Source: Candidatus Rifleibacteriota bacterium (lineage in GTDB: Bacteria; Riflebacteria; Ozemobacteria; Ozemobacterales; Ozemobacteraceae). Taken from it: DNA of 11,657 nt. Below, piece after piece: positions 6,605 to 11,657 of this stretch. Under the pieces are notes generated by a model that did not search any database, had not been told where the DNA came from, and worked only from the letters and a program-made list of their open reading frames with translations. Made by a program: the position numbers and the translations under genes. The stretch is from contig JAKQQP010000325.1 of assembly GCA_029564115.1 (NCBI GenBank), forward strand, positions 1-11,657, read 5' to 3'. How positions within the stretch are numbered: the first letter of the stretch is position 1; each line of letters begins with the position of its first letter.

Positions 6605-6660
6605 CTGAAGACTACCGAGAGTGACTACGATGAGACTGCTTCGCTTGCGCTCACAGTGAC
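6605..6660. repeat. 56-bp dispersed element, copy B
   Basis: An ungapped partner of 4796-4851. It lies between the BaiN-like gene and the COG2509-type gene, 44 nt before the heptamer array at 6705-6731. It occupies the space where the promoter or leader of the downstream minus-strand gene would be. Confidence 0.85.
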
Positions 6661-6704
6661 ATTCGCTATTTTCGCAGTGACGGTTGCCCTTTGCCGGCCT
6701 GCTT

Positions 6705-6731
6705 TCTATCCACTATCCACTAACCACTATT
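6705..6731. repeat. Short heptamer array TCTATCC/ACTATCC/ACTAACC/ACTATT
   Basis: About four diverged units of the same heptamer family. It overlaps the 3' end of the BaiN-like gene: the last codons AGT GGT TAG on the minus strand are repeat sequence. Confidence 0.8.
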
Positions 6732-7964
6732 CTTCACCGCTCTGGCTGCCAGCCAGCCGGTCGAGAACGCTGCCTGCAGGTTGAAGCCGCCGGTGTCGGC
6801 GTCGATATCGATTATTTCGCCGGCAAAATAAAGATTTTTCACGAGTTTTGATTCCATGGTTGCCGGGTTGATCTGTCGGGTTGAAACGCCGCCTGCAGTT
6901 ACTATTGCCTGTTCCCATGGGGCGTGCCCTTTGAGTGTGAATCTGGCTTCTTTTAGCCAGTTGCGCAGTTGCCGGCGCTGTTCGGCTGTAACCTGTGCAA
7001 CTTTCAGGGTGAGGGGCAGATTCAGTTGCTGCAGACAGAATTTTCGCATGCCGGCCGGAAGCAGTTTGCCGATTATGTCGCCGATTCTGGCCTGGTGATT
7101 TTCTTCGAAGTCACGCAATATGCGGCGGTCGAGCTTGTTATGGTCGAGAGCGGGTTTAAAATCGACGATTATTTCGCATGTTCGCCCGGCATGCAGCGCC
7201 GGAACAGCGAAACGGCTGAGGGTTATTACCACCGGTCCGGCCAAATTGCCGTCGAGAAAGTTCATTTCGCCGAACTCTGCGGCGATTTTTTTGCCGTCGA
7301 TGCGCAGTTCTGCCGAAATGTTGCGCAGAGCGACTTCTTGAAGTTCTTCAGGAAGCACTTCGGCTGGGGTGAGAGCAACCAGCGATGGTAGCGGCGTAAC
7401 AATTTCGTGACCGCAGTCTCTGGCGAACTTCAGGCCATCACCGGTAGAGCCGGTGGCCGGGTAAGAAAGTCCGCCGGTTGCCAGGAGCACGGCTTTGGCC
7501 AGGAATGGCTTGCCGCCGGCGACGGCACCGAGGCAGGCGCCTTTTTCGACGATCAGTCCGGTTACCGGCTTGCCGAGCAGCATGTTCACTTTACGTCTTT
7601 CTACGGCCCGATGCAGGCAGATAACGGCTTCTACTGCTTTTCCCGAGGCGACGAAAACTCTGCCGCCGCGTTCTTCGACAGTCTGCAAGCCTTCCCGATG
7701 AAAGAAATTTTTCAGATCTTCGTTGAAGAAGCCTTTAAAAGCTGATTTAAGAAAGCGCCCGCCGTTGTTGAAATGCTTGAGAAAATCGTCAAATCTGGCG
7801 GTATTGGTCAGATTGCCGCGCCCTTTGCCGGATATGCCAAGCTTTCGCGCCGGCTTGGGCATCGATTCGAGTATTGTAACGCTCAGGCCAAGGTCAGCGG
7901 CATGAATGGCGGCCATCAGCCCGGCCGGCCCGGCTCCGATAATCAGAAGGTCTGTGCTTTTCAA
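6720..7964 (-). CDS. HI0933/BaiN-like NAD(P)/FAD-dependent oxidoreductase
   Basis: A predicted cytoplasmic flavoprotein of 414 aa in the HI0933-like family, whose members are annotated as YhiN or BaiN/RdsA; the physiological substrate is not settled. The FAD-binding motif LIIGAGPAGLMAA is at 7-19. The family signature KPARKLGISGKGRGNLTN is at 37-54. The C-terminal signatures are VTAGGVSTRQINPATMESK, NLYFAGEIIDIDADTGGFNLQAA and GWLAARA. The start is a TTG at 7964 that overlaps the TGA of the flavin reductase gene (TTGA). No Shine-Dalgarno is visible, so translation probably depends on coupling. The motif position fits this start, since members begin a few residues before the GxGxxG. The last residues NSG and the stop come from a heptamer repeat. 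Confidence 0.93.
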   Translation of the reverse strand: MKSTDLLIIGAGPAGLMAAIHAADLGLSVTILESMPKPARKLGISGKGRGNLTNTARFDDFLKHFNNGGRFLKSAFKGFFNEDLKNFFHREGLQTVEERGGRVFVASGKAVEAVICLHRAVERRKVNMLLGKPVTGLIVEKGACLGAVAGGKPFLAKAVLLATGGLSYPATGSTGDGLKFARDCGHEIVTPLPSLVALTPAEVLPEELQEVALRNISAELRIDGKKIAAEFGEMNFLDGNLAGPVVITLSRFAVPALHAGRTCEIIVDFKPALDHNKLDRRILRDFEENHQARIGDIIGKLLPAGMRKFCLQQLNLPLTLKVAQVTAEQRRQLRNWLKEARFTLKGHAPWEQAIVTAGGVSTRQINPATMESKLVKNLYFAGEIIDIDADTGGFNLQAAFSTGWLAARAVKNSG

Positions 7965-8557
7965 TTTTTTTTCACGCTGAATCCGAAGTGCCCGAGCTGC
8001 TTGCCGAGCTGATAATAATGACCGTGTGCATAGCCAATCAGTGACGCTTTTTCGATCAGCAGGCGCCCCTTGTCGTCGATCAGTTGTTCAGAAACCTGAA
8101 CATTGGTGATGCGGGCAAGAAACATACTGTGGGAGCCAAGTTCGATTTCGCGGTCGATTTTGCATTCGATGCTTATCGGGCATTCCATGATGATCGGCGC
8201 TTTGATTGTTTCGCTGCGGCCTTGCGTCAGGCCGGTTTCATGAAACTTGTCGCAGTCACGGCCTGAAACGACGCCGCAAAAATCTGTTTCGCGCACGCTG
8301 CGGCGGTCGGGTATGTTGACGGCGAATTCACCGCTTTCGCGCAACAGGCTGTAAGAGTGGCGTTCCGGGCGCACCGAAATCGACAGCATTGGTGGTTCTG
8401 AACAGATGATTCCGGCCCAGCCAATGGTGATTATGTTGGGTCGGCCGGTATTGCCGACGGTTGTTACCATGACTGCCGGTACCGGTGAAAGCACCGTTCC
8501 GGGTTGCCAGGTGATTTTGCCGGGGTTTGCCGATTTATTTTTTGTTGTTTTGCTCAT
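7961..8557 (-). CDS. Flavin reductase (flavoredoxin-like) family protein
   Basis: A predicted FMN-binding flavin reductase or flavoredoxin of 198 aa, a split-barrel protein of the cytoplasm. Family features: SPVPAVMVTTVG (24-35), NIITIGWAGIICSEPPMLSISVRPERHSY (41-69), GEFAVNIP (76-83), DFCGVVSGRDCDKF (92-105) and the middle segment PIIMECPISIECKID (121-135). The frame stays open upstream to 8689, but that part overlaps the preceding gene and looks non-native. The ATG at 8557 overlaps the upstream gene's TGA as ATGA, which together with the family length decides the start. Its own stop overlaps the start of the BaiN-like gene. It could donate reduced flavin or electrons to its flavoprotein neighbours; this is inferred from context only. 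Confidence 0.92.
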   Translation of the reverse strand: MSKTTKNKSANPGKITWQPGTVLSPVPAVMVTTVGNTGRPNIITIGWAGIICSEPPMLSISVRPERHSYSLLRESGEFAVNIPDRRSVRETDFCGVVSGRDCDKFHETGLTQGRSETIKAPIIMECPISIECKIDREIELGSHSMFLARITNVQVSEQLIDDKGRLLIEKASLIGYAHGHYYQLGKQLGHFGFSVKKN

Positions 8558-9153
8558 TCTTTCTTTTCTTCTTTTTTCTCGTAGCTGGTAACCAGATTGA
8601 ACATGCTGCCGTAACGGGCCAAAAGTTCGCGTTTTTCGTTTTCGGGCGCCGTGCGCGAGTCGTAATCGGGGGCGAAGACAGGCAGGCAACGTTCTTTATC
8701 TCGGTGTATCAACGCGATATACCATGAATCGACGCCGCGATAATCATAGTGACGCAGGGCGATACCTTCAAATTTGCGCAGTTTTTCCTGCCATTCGCTG
8801 CGCCCTTTGTGCGTGGTTTCGCAGAAACTTACGTTGCCGTCGGCAATCTCGATTTCTTTGCGATATGCTTTTCGAGTGGAAAAAAGTCGATAAAATCCGA
8901 AAAGGCTGGCGGCGCTTATGCCGATGCAGAGCATGGCAATGGTGGTGTAGTAAGACGGCAGGTTCGGGTCGACCCGCGAAAACTGCAGAAGTTTGATCGA
9001 GAGAATAATGACCCAGACCATCGACAGCACAGCAACCAGCCCGGAAAAGTAGAAAAAAAATGCGGTTCGCCCTCTGAGATCGAGGCCCTTTTCCGTGAGC
9101 CGCATCGGAAACCCGCCGTTTTCGGCACATTGCCAGTTAATTTCATTTTTCAT
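8554..9153 (-). CDS. Membrane protein of unknown function with two transmembrane helices
   Basis: I do not recognise a family. It has 199 aa from the ATG at 9153. A GTG at 9162 would add three residues; the ATG has GGTGA about 4 nt upstream and is preferred. Hydrophobic segments at about 31-55 and 69-91 form a helical hairpin. The N-terminal 30 and C-terminal 108 residues are polar and probably cytoplasmic. The C-terminal part looks like a small beta-rich domain (IEIADGNVSFCE, then WYIALIHRDKERCLPVF), a layout common in two-helix proteins with a PH-like domain. The tail is strongly charged (YEKKEEKKE). It is the first gene of the minus-strand cluster, overlaps the flavin reductase start by 4 nt, and has a good promoter at 9183-9212. 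Confidence 0.8.
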   Translation of the reverse strand: MKNEINWQCAENGGFPMRLTEKGLDLRGRTAFFFYFSGLVAVLSMVWVIILSIKLLQFSRVDPNLPSYYTTIAMLCIGISAASLFGFYRLFSTRKAYRKEIEIADGNVSFCETTHKGRSEWQEKLRKFEGIALRHYDYRGVDSWYIALIHRDKERCLPVFAPDYDSRTAPENEKRELLARYGSMFNLVTSYEKKEEKKE

Positions 9154-9182
9154 CGTTTTCACCAGATTTAAGTTTCTGCCGC

Positions 9183-9212
9183 ATTATAACGGGATTTTCC
9201 GCCAATGTCCAA
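9183..9212 (-). promoter_or_regulatory. Sigma-70 type promoter of the minus-strand flavoprotein cluster
   Basis: On the minus strand, TTGGAC (9207-9212) and a perfect TATAAT (9183-9188) are separated by 18 nt. Transcription would begin near 9176, giving a leader of about 23 nt before the ATG at 9153. It faces away from the glnS promoter. Confidence 0.72.
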
Positions 9213-9261
9213 CCTTATGCCGAGAAATTGCACGCTAACTATGGAAACGGGGGTGGGGTTG

Positions 9262-9270
9262 TGATAGAAT
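9262..9270 (+). promoter_or_regulatory. Extended -10 promoter candidate for glnS
   Basis: TGATAGAAT (TGN plus TAGAAT) ends 45 nt before the glnS ATG. The region 17 nt upstream (TGGAAA) is a poor -35, so the TG extension would matter. The placement fits the divergent gene pair. Confidence 0.5.
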
Positions 9271-9315
9271 CGCGATGTTTTCATGAATGCCAAACCAGAA
9301 GAATGGGGTATGTAG

Positions 9316-11004
9316 ATGAGCGTTGAAGAAACCACCCGCAACTCGAATTTTATTCGCGATATCATTGACGAAGACCTGAAATCAGGCAAGCACACAGAAG
9401 TTGTCACCAGGTTTCCGCCCGAACCGAACGGCTATCTGCATGTGGGGCACGCCAAGTCGATCTGTTTGAACTTCGGCCTGGCCCGTGACTATAAGGGCCG
9501 CTGCCATCTGCGTTTCGACGATACCAACCCGGTTAAAGAAGAGCAGGAATACATCGACTCGATCAAGGAAGACGTTAAATGGCTCGGTTTCGACTGGGGT
9601 AAACACGAATATTACGCTTCTGATTATTTTCAGCAGCTTTATGATTGGGCGGTTCTGCTGATCAAAGAGGGAAAAGCCTACGTTGATGATCAGACTGCCG
9701 ATGAAATCAGGCTTACCCGTGGCACCCTGACTGAGCCGGGCAAAAATTCGCCTTATCGTGATCGCGGTGTTGAAGAGAATCTTGATCTGTTTACCCGCAT
9801 GAAAAACGGTGAATTTAAAAACGGCGAGCGCGTGTTGCGTGCCAAAATCGATATGGCCGCACCGAATATCAATATGCGTGACCCGGTTCTTTACCGCATT
9901 TTGCATGCTCATCACCCGCGCACTGGCGATCAGTGGTGTGTCTACCCGATGTATGACTTTACCCACGGCCAGTCTGACGCCCTCGAACATATTACTCATT
10001 CTATCTGTACTCTCGAGTTTCAGGATCATCGGCCGCTGTATGACTGGTTCATCGACAATCTTCCGGTGCCGGCAAAACCTCATCAGTATGAATTTGCGCG
10101 TTTGAACCTGACTTATACAGTCATGAGCAAGCGCAAACTGCTGCGTCTGGTTCAGGAAAAGAAAGTTCTTGGCTGGGATGACCCGCGCATGCCGACAATC
10201 TCTGGCATGCGTCGGCGTGGCTACCCGGCTGCCGCTCTGCGTGAATTCTGCGACCGCATTGGCGTTGCCAAGGCTAACAGTACCGTCGAGTTCAGTCTGC
10301 TCGAAAATTGTGTCAGAGATGATCTGAATCGCAATGCTCTGCGGTTTATGGCGGTGTTGAAGCCTCTTAAAGTGGTGATTACCAATTACCCCGAAGGCCA
10401 GAGCGAGTATTTTGATGCCGACAACAACCCCGAAGACCCGAATGCCGGTACCCGCAAAGTGAAGTTTACCCGCGAAATCTACATCGAACAGGACGACTTC
10501 ATGGAAAACCCGCCGAAGAAGTTTTTCAGGCTCGCTCCCGGTGCCGAAATTCGCCTCAAGCACGCCTATTACATTACCTGTAAAGAAGTTATCAAAGACG
10601 CTCAGGGTAACGTCATCGAGCTGCGCTGTGAACTCGACCCCGAAAGCCGCGGTGGTTCAACACCTGATGGCAGAAGAGTCAAGGGTACCCTGCACTGGGT
10701 ATCGGCCAGCGAAGGCATTAAAGCCGAAGTCAGACTCTACGACCACCTGTTCAAGCAGGAAAACCCCGACAAGGTCGAAGAGGGCACCGATTTTCTCGAC
10801 AATATCAACCCCGACTCACTTGAAGTGCTGAAAGACTGCATCGTCGAGCCGGCGCTTGCCGAAGTCAAGGTCGGTGTGCCGATGCAGTTTCTGCGCATGG
10901 GCTACTTCTGCAAAGACAAGGATTCCGCCGCCGGCAGACTGGTGTTCAACCGCACCATCTCGCTGAAAGACGGCTGGGCCAAAGAACAGAAAAAACAGGA
11001 CTGA
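9316..11004 (+). CDS. glnS: Glutaminyl-tRNA synthetase
   Basis: Charges tRNA-Gln with glutamine in the cytoplasm (class I synthetase). It has 562 aa, close to E. coli GlnRS. The class I motif is HVGHAKS (42-48) within [18 protein letters not shown]. The second motif is VMSKRK (269-274). GlnRS-type signatures include [18 protein letters not shown] (67-84), [20 protein letters not shown] (210-229) and [18 protein letters not shown]. The C-terminal anticodon-binding beta barrels are present and complete. The ATG at 9316 has GGGG at 9305-9308 as a likely ribosome site. A ten-codon frame (9283-9315) ends with TAG directly against this ATG. The gene is monocistronic by layout, with a terminator at 11021. 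Possession of GlnRS means glutamine charging need not go through the GatCAB route; in many phyla this gene is acquired laterally. Confidence 0.97.
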   Translation: MSVEETTRNSNFIRDIIDEDLKSGKHTEVVTRFPPEPNGYLHVGHAKSICLNFGLARDYKGRCHLRFDDTNPVKEEQEYIDSIKEDVKWLGFDWGKHEYYASDYFQQLYDWAVLLIKEGKAYVDDQTADEIRLTRGTLTEPGKNSPYRDRGVEENLDLFTRMKNGEFKNGERVLRAKIDMAAPNINMRDPVLYRILHAHHPRTGDQWCVYPMYDFTHGQSDALEHITHSICTLEFQDHRPLYDWFIDNLPVPAKPHQYEFARLNLTYTVMSKRKLLRLVQEKKVLGWDDPRMPTISGMRRRGYPAAALREFCDRIGVAKANSTVEFSLLENCVRDDLNRNALRFMAVLKPLKVVITNYPEGQSEYFDADNNPEDPNAGTRKVKFTREIYIEQDDFMENPPKKFFRLAPGAEIRLKHAYYITCKEVIKDAQGNVIELRCELDPESRGGSTPDGRRVKGTLHWVSASEGIKAEVRLYDHLFKQENPDKVEEGTDFLDNINPDSLEVLKDCIVEPALAEVKVGVPMQFLRMGYFCKDKDSAAGRLVFNRTISLKDGWAKEQKKQD

Positions 11005-11020
11005 TAGTTGCTGATAAAGT

Positions 11021-11054
11021 GGCGCCCGGTATCTTCTGATTCCGGGCGCCTTTT
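11021..11054 (+). terminator. Intrinsic terminator of glnS
   Basis: GGCGCCCGG (11021-11029) pairs perfectly with CCGGGCGCC (11042-11050) around a 12-nt loop and is followed by TTTT. It begins 16 nt after the glnS stop. Confidence 0.88.
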
Positions 11055-11081
11055 CATGAGAAGCTGAATTGGGAGAAAACC

Positions 11082-11555
11082 ATGCAGAACCCTGAGATGC
11101 CTGCTTACGTTGTCATAGCGCTGTTTATACCGGTTTTTGTTCTGATCTGGACATTTGTATGCGCTCTTCTGGCCGAGATGTCCGGCTGGCGCCTGCTTTT
11201 GCGCAGGTTTGCCGCAAGTGAAACACAGATCGCTGCTGGCAAAAAAATCAGTTTTGTCAGTGCTCTGATATACCGGTTCTGGTGGGTAAAAGGCAGCTAC
11301 AAAAGCTGTCTGACGGTGCATGTAAGTAAAGAAGGCTTTTCCCTGCAGGTTTTTCTGTTGCTGCGGTTTCGCAGTCCGGCACTTTTCATTCCGTGGGAAT
11401 CGGTCGAAGACCTAGAAATTTCCAGTGTCGGCTTCAGGGGCCGGAGCACGACCGTCATCATTTTTGACTCACCTGTAAGGCTGACGTTTTTTGGCGCAGC
11501 CGGTGAAGCTATCGAAAAGGCTTTTCAGGAGTTCCGCGACAAGATGTCCAGTTGA
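11082..11555 (+). CDS. Small membrane-anchored protein of unknown function
   Basis: A 157-aa protein. One hydrophobic helix lies at about 8-30 (VVIALFIPVFVLIWTFVCALL), followed directly by SGWRLLLRRFAA. The remainder is a soluble, beta-rich domain with GSYKSCLTVHVSKEGFSLQVF, SPALFIPWESVEDLEIS and STTVIIFDSPVRLTFFG. This pattern (a helix, then GW.LL.R.., then a domain with LFIPW) recurs in uncharacterised proteins of several phyla, by my recollection. The fold suggests a PH-like domain on the cytoplasmic face. The ATG at 11082 has GGGAG 6 nt upstream. It lies between the glnS terminator and a strong terminator, so it is probably transcribed alone. No function can be assigned. Confidence 0.85.
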   Translation: MQNPEMPAYVVIALFIPVFVLIWTFVCALLAEMSGWRLLLRRFAASETQIAAGKKISFVSALIYRFWWVKGSYKSCLTVHVSKEGFSLQVFLLLRFRSPALFIPWESVEDLEISSVGFRGRSTTVIIFDSPVRLTFFGAAGEAIEKAFQEFRDKMSS

Positions 11556-11578
11556 AAGCATAAAAAAAGCCCCGCAGT

Positions 11579-11624
11579 AAAAAAAAGCCCCGGTGTGCAG
11601 CAAGGCAGACACCGGGGCTTTTTT
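11579..11624. terminator. Strong bidirectional terminator
   Basis: AAAAAAGCCCCGGTGT (11581-11596) pairs perfectly with ACACCGGGGCTTTTTT (11609-11624) around a 12-nt loop. This gives a U tract on both strands. An extra copy of the 5' arm, AAAAAAAGCCCCG, lies just upstream at 11562-11574. Confidence 0.93.
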
Positions 11625-11639
11625 ATCGCTGTTAAAGGC

Positions 11640-11657
11640 TCATTCGAGGTAGGTGTA
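11640..11657 (-). CDS. Possible 3' end of a convergent gene, cut by the window edge
   Basis: On the minus strand the last 18 bases read Y-T-Y-L-E and then TGA. Ending 16 nt before a bidirectional terminator is what a convergent gene would do. Five codons are too few to name it. Confidence 0.3.
   Translation of the reverse strand, partial: YTYLE

Noticed and set aside
8558..8689. N-terminal extension of the flavin reductase to 8689
   Set aside because: The extension lies in the preceding gene's coding sequence, looks non-native (Arg-rich), and is not needed for the family length; the ATGA overlap start is better.
9382..10563. A 393-codon open frame antisense to glnS
   Set aside because: It lies wholly inside a certain glnS gene and its translation matches no family. 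It is a codon-bias shadow.

Overview
The window reads as chromosomal DNA from a diderm (Gram-negative type) bacterium. It encodes a membrane thiol-disulfide exchanger with periplasmic-type domains, an exported thioredoxin-fold protein and Hsp33, and it carries a textbook sigma-54 promoter. The taxon cannot be fixed from the sequence. The intergenic repeats (CACTAAYC heptamers, a GCGGATGAACACGG repeat, a CTGCTTCGCTTACGCTCGCAG-type element) resemble dispersed repeats of environmental and candidate-phylum genomes. No phage, transposase, CRISPR array, tRNA or rRNA is visible.

Layout. (1) 1-2740, plus strand: a 5'-truncated DsbD-like protein followed by an exported redoxin, a likely two-gene redox operon. 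(2) 2743-2896: a degenerate GCGGATGAACACGG repeat array starting two bases after the redoxin stop. (3) 2977-3858, minus strand: hslO (Hsp33) with a good sigma-70 type promoter. (4) 3859-4943: about 1.1 kb without a protein gene. It holds repeats, an AT-rich stretch, and a perfect sigma-54 -24/-12 promoter (4437-4452) followed by about 210 nt of strongly structured sequence and a strong intrinsic terminator (4643-4676). I read this as an undescribed sigma-54-dependent small RNA, the most interesting item here. (5) 4944-9153, minus strand: four genes transcribed in the order small two-helix membrane protein, flavin reductase, HI0933/BaiN-like flavoprotein, COG2509-type FAD-dependent dehydrogenase. 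The first three are joined by 4-nt stop/start overlaps. (6) 9316-11004, plus strand: glnS, divergent from the cluster and closed by a terminator. (7) 11082-11555, plus strand: a small one-helix membrane protein. A bidirectional terminator follows, and then what looks like the last codons of a convergent minus-strand gene.

How parts fit. The DsbD-like protein would carry electrons from cytoplasmic thioredoxin to periplasmic partners, of which the next-door redoxin is the obvious candidate. Hsp33 is a redox-activated chaperone on the convergent strand, and the minus-strand cluster is flavin chemistry, so the neighbourhood leans to redox functions. The heptamer arrays sit exactly at the 3' ends of two of the flavoprotein genes and supply their last codons and stop codons. 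Next to each array, on the same side, lies a copy of a 56-bp element, and a decayed third pair occurs upstream of hslO.
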